Of a stretch of 64,000 nt of DNA, positions 1 to 13,000 are shown in pieces (within the stretch, counting starts at the first letter, position 1; every line of letters begins with the position of its first letter). The DNA is from Syngnathus acus (lineage: Eukaryota; Chordata; Actinopteri; Syngnathiformes; Syngnathidae), in NCBI RefSeq assembly GCF_901709675.1, contig NC_051099.1:620001-684000 (forward strand), given 5' to 3'. A program made the translations under genes and the position numbers. The notes beneath the pieces are model-generated. The model was not told the DNA's origin, made no database searches, and saw nothing but the letters and a program-made list of their open reading frames with translations.

Positions 1-72
1 AATCAATAAAGCAGTACAAATGTAGACTAAAAATGGAGCAGAGCAATGGACTAGGATATCCATTGTACGGTT

Positions 73-78
73 TTTATT
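73..78 (-). other. candidate poly(A) signal of panx3
   Basis: The plus-strand hexamer tttatt reads AATAAA on the minus strand, about 33 bp past the panx3 stop codon. It would give a very short 3' UTR. It is a hexamer match only, and the real site may lie outside the window. Confidence 0.35.
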
Positions 79-110
79 TTTTGACAGCATTGATCCCTTG
101 TTAAATTGAC

Positions 111-3100
111 TTAAAAAAGCTTCTGCGCATCCCAAACGATGTAAGTGAAAATAGCCACGAGTAGAATGCGTTTGAGTGTGTAGATCAGTGTTACGGTACC
201 AAAACTCATATTCTCCTCCACCACTGGTCTTTGTTCACTGCTGTTTACAATCCTCCCCTGCGCCGCTCCCAGAATTGTCATGATATCCACAAGGTTGAAC
301 TTTCCTTCTTCTTTGGCTTCCTGCACCTCGTCGGCCAACTCCATGGCGGCCTCGTCCCGCTCTTCTAACTCCTCTTGGCTCAGCATTGCGTTCAGTCCTT
401 GTCCTGCTGTAGTTTTACCAACCATGGGGGGCGCCAGAGAGCACAAAGCCCTAACCTGTCCGTACGACTTGAGGTGTGAAACGTTGGCCCGCAAGAAAAG
501 CAGGAGCACGTTGAGATCGTTCAGCGGACAGCCGAGCCTGCGTTTGTTGACCACGTCCAGGGCAGGAAGCACCTCGTAGACGGAGATGAAGGCGGTGTCC
601 CAAACAAAGAGCCGAATGATACTGAAGAGTACAATTGGTGCCAAGAGAAGATAGATGGCGCCATTGGCCACACTTATAACCTGAAAGACCAACTGGCCAA
701 TCATTTTGCATTGAACCAGCTCAGGAATCCAGTTGTGATCCCGGAGCATACCGCTGCGCACAAAGCAGCTGAACTCATCTTGCAGGAAGGCGGACAGGTG
801 GAAGTAAGTCAGATAAAGACAGGCGGCCGTCATGAAGGTCAGCAGGAGGAAGCCACGCAGGAAAAGCATGCTGACCAGGAAGTAGGAGTTTTGCTTGCAC
901 TGCATGTATCTCTCCAGAAGGGGGTACTCAAAGTAGCGCTTCCTCTTTGCTCTGCACGGCAACACAAGGAGAAGAACATGAGCGCTCGTACACATGCACA
1001 ACAAACAAGCGCCTTCTGTTTTCAACTCGAAGGCGTTGCTTACCACGTTAGCCACTGTAGCCTTCCATAAATGTTTCCCCTCATCTACTAAAACCTTGCC
1101 GATACATTCGATTTGGCAGGAAGAAATGAGTCGTGTCTATGAAATTCATCATACCAGCATCATCCCATTTGAATAGCAAACACATTGGCATCACTTCTGT
1201 TTCTACGATTCTTCCTTTTCTTGCTCTTTTCGTTTGAGGTATTACTGTGCCCCAATGCACAAAATATGGTCCGTAAATACACGGTCGAATGAGTACTTGA
1301 CCGCTTTGAACAAGACCTGACCTCAACCGCATTATACAAGTGTAAAAACGAACTTGAGCAGTAATTGGGAGTCATTCTAGTGTGGATGAATGGACCATCC
1401 AAAAACCCAAAAGACACACTCCATCATCTTGGGAAAAAGTTTCTCTAAAAGCTTTTTTACAATGGCAAGCCGAGTACATTTCTTTTCCCATGATCTACTT
1501 ATGCCTTTCTTCTTTATTTCAAACAAAGACACCTGGTAATCAAAGAAATCACTTCTTACCTCTGCAGCTCTGCCTGAAATGTTAATGGGGTCTTGGTATT
1601 GTGACGCATATCCAGGATGCTCCCAGCCAATCGGATGGAGCGGTTGTACGACTTGTCGAGTTCGTCAATAATGAAGAGCAAGTCTGAGCCCAGTGAAGGC
1701 ACCGCGAGCTGGCGCCAGATGAGAGCCGGCAGATACATTAGCACTGCCATAGCCAGAAGAGAATACGGGAACATCTGGGGAAAACGGTGGGAAGCAAAAA
1801 CAATGATGATCCAATTTCTTTGGGTTATCCTACTTCCAGGTTCGTTTGCACCAACAAACCAATCCGATTGCTAATAGAATTGGATCTGTAACAGTTCTAT
1901 ACAGAGGCAAATAAATGTCACTCACTTTGTGCACCCAAAGGGAGCGCTCCTCAAAGTTCCCATTGCTATCAAACTCGTGATGCATGAGGGAGTCCCAGCA
2001 GTATGTATCAACATAGCTGGCTTGCTTCACGGTGAAATTGCTGGGAGGAAAACAGCTGATCTGCGGGCCTGTGGGATGAAGAAAGAAGAAGAAAGCAACA
2101 CCATTAGCACCGTGATCTGATCAGATGGGAAATTTGAAATTGGTGTCAATTGTCTTCAAGCAAACCCGTTCCAAGGGGCTGACCTACATTCTGTTATCGT
2201 TTGGAATACTGTTGTTCATCAAGCACACAGACAAAGCCATTCGAAGGGGCTGCCCTACATTCTAGAACATGCTCAAATAAGAAGAACCAATTTCAAGAAA
2301 AACACAACTGACAGAAAAGCAGACATGATGACTGAACTCCACCCTCATGCTCAGCACTCAGTCCCAGTGTGACTTTGAAGCAAAACCAAACGGGATCAAA
2401 TGACAAGCTTCACCACCAAAATGACTTTGTCAACATTAGATGCCCGTTTTGTTACGCAAAACAAGCAGGTGTGTAGAAAGTGCAGACTTTGGAAAGTTTG
2501 CCTTTGAAATCAGGCAAAATGGCTTTCAACAACTAAAAATAAACAAACAAAGGTGTGACTGCTTCCCAAATTTGGGCTTCTTCAACTTGTACTTTAACAC
2601 AGCCACATATGTCATTTCACAAGTCGACTCCACCCAAAAACAGCTAGGGAACACACACACACGCACACGGGCTGTGCCCCATCAACACTGACTGAAGCTC
2701 ACAAGCCGAAAAATAGGGCTTCTATTTTTGAAAGCCAGCCTCCACATCTGCTCTGTAAGAAGTCTCTCATTATATCTTACGACGTCAGCTTGTCGAACTA
2801 ATAAGAAGCAAATGTTACATCATGGTCCACAACATGTTTGCACTTTAAGCAACATTTTCGAATATATCTGACGCCATTGACAGCTGGCAAAAATACAAAT
2901 ATGTATTCTGCCCATAGATGAATGCAGTTTTTTTTCTTATCCACTGACAATTTACTTCTTGAACTTCTTGGCAAATGTCAGGTATTATTAGATCATATAG
3001 CAGTTTTTTTTTTTTATTATTTAAGAAGCTAGGCTCTCCTATTGTACTTTTGTGCACTGCAAAGTTTAGTAAGAACATGAGAGAGAAATTCAACCGCACT

Positions 3101-3395
3101 TTGTAATATTGATCAATTTCAGTACTTCCGTCTATATTTCTATACTTATACACTCACAAATCAAAATAAGAGACAAAAGCAAATTGAGGGTAAATAAAGA
3201 GACTTTCTTACCGAGCGACACCTCCCGAGCAAAGGCCATACAGACCAGCAACAGAGGGAGGCCAACAGAGACATATTTGATAACCCTGTCCAAAGGAAGT
3301 TCCAACTCCAGATGGCTGATCCGGTTTGGCACGGCGCTGCTCGGCAACAGGGCATCAGATAGCATGGCCCTTGCCGCTTCCTTGGCAATGGACAT
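111..3395 (-). CDS. panx3: pannexin 3 (large-pore channel subunit), 4 coding exons
   Basis: Coding exons on the minus strand: 3395-3212, 2068-1926, 1774-1560, 951-111 (1383 nt, 460 aa plus stop). All junctions are GT-AG and phase-consistent. Pannexins form large-pore plasma-membrane or ER channels for ATP, ions and small metabolites; PANX3 is mainly skeletal and skin in mammals. Visible features: N-terminus MSIAKEAARAMLSDALLP, the pannexin start; TM1 about residues 35-57; first extracellular loop cysteines (ISCFPPSNF, DTYCWDSL); TM2 about 109-130 (MFPYSLLAMAVLMYLPALIW); the SDLLFIIDELDKSYNRSIRL block; TM3 about 203-232; second-loop cysteines (EFSCFVRSG, LVQCKM); TM4 about 264-292; the GCPLNDLNVLLLFLRAN motif. 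PANX3 is preferred over PANX1/2 because of the N-terminus, LELPLDR and synteny. An in-frame GTG three codons upstream was rejected in favour of ATG at 3395. Human PANX3 is about 392 aa; the extra length is a C-terminal tail ending in a hydrophobic stretch (see findings). Confidence 0.93.
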
Positions 3396-5192
3396 TTTCA
3401 ACACCTAAATGTTCACACAGTCCTGTTAATAGAGTGTTGTCTATTCCTCATAAAAAAAAAAATCAATCAAAATCAGCAGCCCATACCACTTAACGAACGG
3501 CAATAGAGAAGAAGCACCTACCTAGTGGATGTCTTCCAGCTGACTCCAATGGTGCACATAGAAAAGAAGGTAGCTGCAAAACGAGAACTTTGGACGCCTT
3601 ATGTACTTTGGGCGTGTTTCAGTAAATAAGAGGTTGGATTTGGGTTGAACCAGAATCGGCCAGCTCCAAGTCTAATTACAGAGAAGACATTTGGGGAGCA
3701 TGCAGCCACCCAAATGGCAGACCTTTAGTACAACAAATTATACGGGTGGAATTGGGCAGATTTTGCTTGCCTGACCAGTGGTTTATTCAGCCTCTATCAT
3801 TTAAGAGACTAATTTTACACTCTGCATGTATTTCTACCGCTTAGGTCTGAAATGTACAGTACATGTTTCAAAGAAAGAAAAAACAACAACCAAAATTGGA
3901 TTGACTGAACGACATGCGTAGAAGAATAATACATCATCCACGTCCATCCATTTACATCGTTTAATTATTAAAATTGGTCTATTGAAACACAGTAGATTAT
4001 GACAAGAAGTGTACAAATGAAATATAAATACTCCCCGTCGTCTATCACTTGCGCTGGAAGATCGAGTTAAAAAAAAGAAAAGAAAAGCAGTGGAGAAAAT
4101 AAGATTAATGAGCAACATACTTCACAGTCACCACTCAGAACATGAAATAGAACGTGGGTTGTTGGGTTTTTTTTTCCTTTCGACTTTTTCACCATCGAAA
4201 TGAGTGAATCTCATTTGTAGTTTCGTACAAAACAGAATGAAAATTGTTTCCCAGTTTCTTGAAAATCTTTCTTTCGCATAAAATGGCAGACTTTTCTTCC
4301 ACAACTTGTTTGTCTTCTGCAAAATGGTTTTCTTCCTTTAAAAAGTCAGTTAGTCAATGATGATGGCTTATTCAGTCCCATATTCCAAAGAGTGTGATGA
4401 AAAGTTTGTCGGGGAGTTGCCATGTTCCAGCATCAAACAATATCACGCAAAATAGCCAAGCAGAGCCGGAAGGACCTACTGTAATGTGCACACAAGCAGC
4501 CATCATTGTCATCTTGCTTCAGCTGGCCTTATGAGCCCAAGCAAAAACAAAAAGCGAAAGAAATTCTGCAAATCTTCACCCATCAAGAACACTTGCCTAC
4601 CATGTTCAAATTTGCTTATGTCCAACAGAAAGTTCAAAGGTCAAGTTCAAGGATCATGCTTAATAGGCTTTCGGTAGCTCAAAGATGGCGCGCCGCGCGA
4701 GTGGAAGAAAAATGCTCAGTGTTTGTCCGACCTGAGAACCCATATTTGAACAGGTATTGTGCAGATATTTCGAAATGGCCCCACGCCCGTCCCCTCCCAG
4801 ACCACCCACCCACCCCCCTTTGTTTTGAGTAACTACTGTTGTTTTGGCAAGCAAAAATATTGCATTTTCGAAAACTCGTGCGTTTCTGTGCTCTGAGGAA
4901 ATTGAAAGTAGTCGAACACATCAGGCTCTCCCAAGCATAAAGTTCTTTCACATTGGATTATTTGGAGCATTTTCTTTCGTAAAGCCCACTGCAGTTGAAG
5001 TCAAATCGCTTATTATCCTGTACGGGTCATATTTGATTCTCAATGGAAGAAGCCCTGATTGTTTTGCATGCCGTCAAATGCAGATTGAATATGGCAAGAG
5101 TGCAATGTGTCGGAATCCGAAATGAGCCATGTGAATGGATGTGAGGTCAATGGATTTATTGGACGTCTAGTACGTCCCTCCTTCCTCTCCGA
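3396..5192. other. panx3-pknox2 intergenic stretch; no gene seen
   Basis: This holds the upstream side of panx3 (minus) and the 3' UTR and downstream side of pknox2 (minus). A minus-strand AATAAA at 5160-5155 lies only 33 bp after the pknox2 stop, so the main poly(A) site may be further along. The short open frames here have no domain or family resemblance. Confidence 0.6.
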
Positions 5193-5304
5193 CTACTCCA
5201 GTTCCTCTCTGTGCTCTATGCTGCCGTCTCTTTGTCCCCTATTGTTTTCATTCTCTCCATCCTCCTCCTCCCCCTCCTCTTCCTCCTCCTCCTCCTCCAT
5301 TCCT

Positions 5305-5336
<32 letters not shown>

Positions 5337-6995
5337 CTCCTCTTCGTCGGTGCCATCCATGGAGTCGTCAGCTCCCAGCATGGCTTGCTGCATGGCCAGA
5401 GTGGCAGAGTCCGATGACAGCGACTGGAGGCTGTCTAGGCTTAGCGGGTCTGAAATGAAAAAAGAACATCAAATAGTCATAGCATTTCTCCACACTTGAA
5501 CCAATTGAGAGAGACGGCGCCCATCTCGGCCGACTTTGGGCAAAAGGCAGACGATACCCTGGACTGGTCATCAGTCAGTTGCGGATTGATTTGACAAGAC
5601 AACAACATTAACGCTAACGGAAATCGAAGATAAGTGAATACACTACAACAACATCACTGACCTATTGTTATGAATGATTATTTTTTTAGATCCGTTTCCC
5701 AAGCTGCTTACTTCTCGCTTCTAATCAATCAATAGTGGCACCTAGTGGTGAAAATGCAAGCTTGACTTTTCATTCATTTCGTACAGTTCAGCCCATGTAA
5801 TTAATATAGCTGGCCAAATTTGGAATTCCCGCGCATGATTGTAAAGAAACATAATCCAACAAATCATCAATCAAGTACCTACGCATTTTAGATGGCTGGG
5901 AAATGTTTCAATTTAAATTTCTACAAATGTGTTGATATCATAGAAAGTATCTGGTAATACCGTCTGAATTGTTTCCCGTTTGGGATCTGTGTGTTTGCAA
6001 AACTCCAGCTACAATGGAGTCGGGCCAGAAACGCTGTGTGGGACGATGCTGGGATTTCATTTTCTTTGCTTTAGGAGCTGGGTCAGGGTTACTGGCATCC
6101 AACATAGGCTGGAGGATACGCCGCCGAGCATTGATGAACCTGAAAACAGAGAGGTCAAATGAAGTTCCTGCATAAAGTTCCCCGGCCTATCAAAAGCTTT
6201 TCTCAACTGGACATTCGTATTGTGTGGCACAACGCACTTGCGCCACCTACAGGTAGTAGAAAATCCAGGCAAGCTCGTGAGTACGAGCTTCGCTGGCTGG
6301 CCAACTCGTACAATTGAACGCGTTGTTCTCCATAAAAATGGTCAAGCCTTGTCTTAACTACAAGGCATGGGCGCTAATCACCAGCACCTCCCTGACCTAA
6401 ATGTATTGAATAATACTGGTCAAGTTTTGAAATGCCGCCGTATACTTTTCGAGATCATTTTTGGAGTGCCGATTCCGAATTAGCGTTCGTCTTTTTCACT
6501 AGCGCATCAGGTTATCGCAGTGATCGTAATAATAATAGGTTAAGCTGAGTTTTTTTAATCAGCGTCCAAAATAAGCAGAGGGACACAAAGGGCCTGATTA
6601 AAATTGGTTCTTGACCAGTGCAGTAGAGACATGACACAACCAGAAGATGGCAGCATAGGATAAGCACATGACATCTTACCAGTTATTCACTTGCAAAAGC
6701 GTCAAGCTTGTCTGTGCAGCAATTTGCCTTTTCTCATCTTCTGTTGGGTACGGGTGCTGAGGGAGAAATAGAAGACCGCGTTTGTCAGCCTCAACATCAT
6801 ATAATGGACATGCAATTTGTTGCCTCACCATGAGATGCTGAAAGAGCCATGAGCGCATGATGTTGGTGGCTTGTTTGGGAAGGACCCCCCTCTTATTCCT
6901 TGACTTCTTGTCTTCGCTGTCCAATAGAGCTGACAGATCAACATTTAACTGTGGAACATTGACAAAAGGTAGTGAGAAGAAGGTCAAATCAAAGT

Positions 6996-7039
<44 letters not shown>

Positions 7040-10000
7040 GCTTAGTTCAGGTTATCACACAAACACAAAAAGGCAACCAGTTTCTTTTTGTGTGACAAGG
7101 GTAGTAACACCTCCTCAAATGTCACCATGGTACCTGGATTTGAGCAATGCTTCCTCCATCAACCAGTAAAACATCTTTACTATTAATCACCATATAGCAC
7201 TGTTATGGAAAATAAAATGCCCCACCTTCCAAAAATAAAAAAATGCTGCTCAGAGTATACTAAAGGGGCAGTGCCCCTAGCTGAGTTATTTATTGAACAG
7301 TTGAACACTCAATATTTTCATATTTTAAAATCAATGATACGAGACAGGTTTCGCTGCATCCAAAAATCATTTTTACGCTTGTCCTTGAATGCAACACTAA
7401 GGCCGGCCAATCGCCAACCTCGTTTCATGTTAGCCAATGACAAACAGCTGAGGGCGGGAGCAACCAGTGAGCCGTTTGTATGAAAAAGGGGGGAGGGGGA
7501 TGAGCAATCTTGAAAAAACAAAACACTGACAAAATATTGAGAAAAATTGAAAAGAATTTCCGAATGCACGGCTGGCGAGCTGCAATTTAAAGTGTCACTG
7601 CTCTGTAACCCCTATACGAGTTTTTTTCTTTTCTGACAGTAGGGGGGGGATTGAGAAAATTGTGTATCAAGGAATAAATGTTGTGCATTACTTGTGAATT
7701 CTGGATCTGAATGGTTCCCGGCGGCAGTGCCTGCGTTAACACTTGTCCTTGCGAAGTCACCATGGCAACCGGCTGATATAGCGTCCCGCCTGGCATGAGA
7801 AATGACTGGCATGAGAATCAAATAGTTTGCCATGGCAGAGTCCCACACAACTAATGGAGTCTTAACATACAATAGCGTTCCAAAATTTGGCTGGGCTCAC
7901 TTAGAAATGTCCCTACTTTTAAAATAAAATGGCTATCAAGTGTATATTATTCTATCAAATTGAATCCAAAAGAGCAATAACTGTTGAATTCAGGTTGTGG
8001 GGACCCAAAAAAGTCATTTTGTTACTGGCTTTAATTAGCCTTGATCAAGCCCCAAAGTGTGTTGAAGCGCTTCAATGTACAGCAATCAAACGCTGACACA
8101 TTGATTTATTTGAGGTTAAAAGGGATTTCCAGAGGGCAGGATTAACATTTCACTGAACACGCTTGACATTATAAGGGTCTGTCTGTCTGTCAGCCACGTA
8201 CCCTGTGAAGGATAATTAACACTCTTACTAAACGTGATTCCGAAAGCTAACAATGTGTGAACATGGACCATTTGATGGAGTTGGAGATCGGTAATGATAC
8301 ATTTCTCAATATTACTAACATTGATCAGATGTATCATTGAAAATAAGAAATAACAGCAATTTATTGGATGGATACATTTCCAGCAAAACCTTGAAGAAGC
8401 TTTAATGATAAGCATGAGCTGATGATGCCAGCAACTTTCAAGAAGCTTTCGATGAAAATTCATTCCTACCTGACACCACTTGAGAATTGATGGTGGTTAC
8501 AGAAATATTGCCCTGTTGCAAAGCCCCACTGGCTGTCACAATCCCCGTAGGGTTGGACACAGAGGTCATGGACGGAGACGAGGTCTGACTGAGTTCCTGA
8601 GGAATCAAACACAATAAGAACTCAAAACCAGTCCGAAGAGATATCCAGTGGGAAACTGACCTGGGGCATGGTGAGATTGGTGTGCGTGGGAGAATACGGT
8701 CCCCCCCCCAGGTCATTACGAAGGAGGTTGTCACTGTGCATCTTGGTTTTGAGGCAGGTGATGTATCGGTTGCAGAAATCCTTACAGAGTTCATTGACCT
8801 TCTCCAGCTCCAATAAGTGGATCCGCAACACTTGTATAGCTTTAACCATCTGGAAAAGCACATCATCAGCATCCAACTAGAATTTGGTCAACTTACACTT
8901 GTTTCTACTATCAATAAGCGTTTGTATCCATTTTCTCATCCCTCGTCCACAAAATGGCATTCTGGGAAGCTCACTAAGCTTTCCACGCTCTCTTTTGAGC
9001 CTGTTTGGTGGGGCTGCTCATATAGAATAGATCTTTATTGTCATTGTCACACATTGTCATGTATGTGACTTGACACTCACTTATTTATTTATTTCAGGCC
9101 AAATGCTGAGTATGGCTTTTGACCAGCTGTTGTCAGAACTTGGAATTTGACTCACCGCTGGCCGCACTCGCCACTTGCTACGACAACGTTCACTGTACAA
9201 CTCGGCACAATACTATTACCCAAGACAAGAGATGCATCTCGAAAATTGGAGCGAAAACTCCCTCCAGCCCAATGAGGGGGGGGGGATGAGAAAAATCTGA
9301 ACAAAAAAGTCGGGCATGAGTGATATGGCGATTGATCAAGTTTGCGGTCGTTCCAGCTAACAAAATCCATTGAATATATCAGATATTTTGCATTGAACTC
9401 ACCAAGTTGTCAAGCTCTGGATCTTCACTGAAGAAAGGCTTATGATCCCGCTCCTGCTGGTGAACAAAGTTTTCAATGTCCACGTCAAAGCTGGCGGACG
9501 TGATGCACTCGGATCCCTGCGTCGCCTGCTCGCATTTCTCAAACAACAATGCCAGCAGGGGGAACAACGGATGTCTGGGGACAAGAGGGGCCATCAAAGA
9601 GTCACATGTTATCTAGAATTGGGATCGGAAACAATCGGGATCATTCATTCGTAGCAATAATGTGTACAACCAGACAGGGGAAAAAAAGAAAAGCGCAACT
9701 AGAAAGTCCAAAACATCAATGTTTATCTAACCTACATAGAATCGATAAACGCTTTTTAATCCAGTGTTGTCTTCCACTTGCACGGCTCGGCCCCTCCTCA
9801 GCCGAAACCTGTGACTCTCATTTGCATCCTCTAATAGTGCTCTATATTATATTCTAATCTGCCTGATCCCAATTTAATGTCACTCCTTCAGTCAGACGTG
9901 GCCAGCATAGTAAGCAGGAGGCCTTAAATGCACAGGAAAGAGCCTCAGCATGTCTGTCGCTTTAATAATGTGTACTTGTGGAGAGAAATGAGAATGGGGA

Positions 10001-13000
10001 AACAAAAAACAAAAAAAATCACTTCTGGTGCTCTCCACATTTGTCAACGTTAGCTCAGCTCCTGTTAAGGGTGTCAAAATTGGCTCCAAATAATGGATCA
10101 AATGTGTGATTTAACAAATACAAAAATGATTGCAAAAATGGCATCAGAATTTTAGAGAACCTTGGAGCCCCTCAAAAACAACATTTCGAATATTTCAATA
10201 AGTTTTACACAGGAAGTCGGAATTAAAACTGAGGGGAGGGAAGGCGGGGGGGGGACAGCCACGCAATTTCATCAACGTGAATAGAACCGCACGGCTGCAA
10301 GGCCATCAAACTCCAATGAGCGCTTGCCTTCTCCGAGCGAGCGAGCACCCTGAGCCCTTCAACCCTAACCCCATCACGTCGGGCGCCATAAGCAGCAGCT
10401 TGCTTCTATCTGCAGTGCGACAGAGTGAAGATCGCTGGCTAGGGGATCATTACAAGGGCCATAAAACAGCCATTTACAGGACAGCCAGCCAGCGGAGTCA
10501 GCACTATCTGCCACCCTCTGGCATTGCACTGTGTGCGCTGGCTCACCCAGGAAAGAAAAAGTCCAAAACAGACAATCAGAGGTCAGCGGGGTGGGTCGTC
10601 CAGTAGAGCTGTACGCCGGCCGGCCGGCCGGTCACTGCTATCAGTCCAGATCGGTTGGAACCTTGTCTAGATTGACTTGAAAACTATTGGCTGCACCATG
10701 AGATCCAGTTGGATTCAATTGTCATCCAGAAGGATGACAATTTGGGTTTGTGAATCAAATGATGACACACATACATCATATCACAGGCCTTCCAGGGAGC
10801 ATTCCATGGCAAAACAATCTGTTCTTTTATGTTCGCTGGAGGCTACTCTTGTGCCAGAAAAACAGAGAGGGCTAAATTGTGCACATTGACACAAAGCTGT
10901 TTCCGTATACGGAATGTGTATGTGAAAGAAACGACTAATAACCATTTGTCACAGTTTCCTGTAGCAGCAGCAGTAGCAGCTGGAGACCAGCACCCCGTGA
11001 CTTGCTGAAACAAAGAGGCATAGCCTATTTTGTGCCATGCAGCAACACATACTGCTAAAAATACTCAACGGTGCAGCTCAAATGCAGAAAAACAGGCCTA
11101 TTTTCATTTGGCTATTCTATTCATTCAAAGCATCGTATTTACATGGCTACACCAAAGCAGCCAGCCTTCATCACTGCATGCTCGGAGGAAAGACAGGCTT
11201 TTTTTGCTTTTTAATAGGATGCACAGGCTCCAGAAGGATCTTTATAGTAAGTGCCACAACTCATTAGGCTAATTCCCCTATCACACATTTACTCGGCACC
11301 AAACAAAGGAGGAAGGAATGCAGCGAGGAATCCGCATGCTCTGGTAAAAATGGGAAATCTAGTCATTAGTGGAAAAACAACATTAAATCCCACAAGAATT
11401 GGTGGGTAAAATTGGTGGAAAAAAAGATTTGACCTCTTTTCACTTTGATCAAATCGCTATCTATTGAGGAGGGAATGATTAGAGCACAAAGTGCTCCAAA
11501 GATGGCTGCTCACATCAAAGCAAGCAGCTGGCCTCAGGCCCGACCGCCCGAGCGAGTGGAGGGGCGAGCAGCGGATACCCCGGGGTGGGACCCGGGGAGC
11601 GGGTCCGACACGCGACGTCTGCAGTGTCATCATTATAGATAGATACAGAGGCACCTCGCTTCTCATTTGGCCCCGCCCCTCCTCCTAATTTACTGTCTAT
11701 ACAGGACGACAATCCAGCCTGAGAAAAGAAAATCGCAACATTTGGAATCATTTATTTCATGGTAGCTCAGGGTGCATCCATATTCGAGTTTTTTTTAAAT
11801 CAACACAAGAGCCTATGCCCACTTGAAATACGGATCGACGGCGATTACGGCGCAGCCAGCCCAATTTGCGGCCGTCCGGCGTGTCGATGACCATTTCAAA
11901 TAGTGCCTTGAGAGCGTACTTGGCATCGAAGCGTATTGCGAAGGCTTAAAAGCCATTTGATATTTGCGAAAAAACAAACAGTGTATTTGTATTTTTCATC
12001 ACTGCTGGTGCAATAGTAATACTCCATGCGTTTTACCAACCTGTAAACAGCCCTCTTGTCAGACTCAAGTTGAGTCTGTGGGTCAAGGGTCACGCTGACA
12101 GAGTTATTTCCTCCCGCAGTGGCTGCTGGGATATGGACCTGTGGGGTCTTGTTGTTCTGCTGAGTTGTGCCCGTCATCTGTGAACCAAAATTCAAAATGC
12201 GGCAGCGTACATGTTTGTAAACATTGTCAGCCGTTATTCTTCTACTCATCGCGCAGCTTTGAATAATCACTTCCCAAACGCAATGGAGTGCGACGTGTAT
12301 TTCACGCAGGCAGGCAGGCAGGCAGGCAGACTACAAATGAGAATTGACGGCAAATTGTTTTGCACAACAAGGCAGCTAGCTCTTTTCCTAATCAAGAAAG
12401 TCAGTAAATCAAGTCATATTTAAGATTTCTGTCAATTGGCCACCAGAATTTGTTTCGAGATGTTCATTTTCTCTTAAGGCTACGTGTGCCGCACCCCACC
12501 CCCAGTTTTGTGACAGGTTGGGGAGGGTGAAAGCTTCAAGTCTTAATCCCAGCACGAAATGGGAAATAAATGAGCTTCTTCACACTTAACTAGCTCTCAT
12601 TTGCATTTTGCCAACATGCTTCTCTCCTCTTGCATTAATCCTCTGGGTGAAAGCAGACAGAGGTGGTAGATGATGATGATGGAGGGAGGGAGGGAGGGGC
12701 GTGAGAATCAACCTGCCCTCGCACTGTGGGACAATGGCTAGATCCAGATACATTCAGAGCTAATTAATTAACACTGACCTGTTGGTCACACAAAGCGTGA
12801 CACACTGGGGGCATGCTGGTTGCTTCTTGAAGCAACATTTCAGACTAGATATACGTACATATATTGTAAATGAGCCTTGCTGCGGCACGCTTGAAATCTC
12901 AAAGATGCGGGGGTCATGATCACAAAACTATCAAGCAAGCAACGGTGGGATTAATGGACAGCCACCATGCGTGATCACATCCAGTGACCTTTTCAATGTC

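Noticed and set aside
3132-3404. Earlier in-frame start for panx3 three codons upstream
   Set aside because: The upstream codon is GTG; the ATG at 3395 gives the conserved pannexin 3 N-terminus.
5107-5499. Plus-strand open frame with a poly-serine run
   Set aside because: It is the antisense shadow of the pknox2 poly-glutamate exon, which has clear family resemblance and splice sites.
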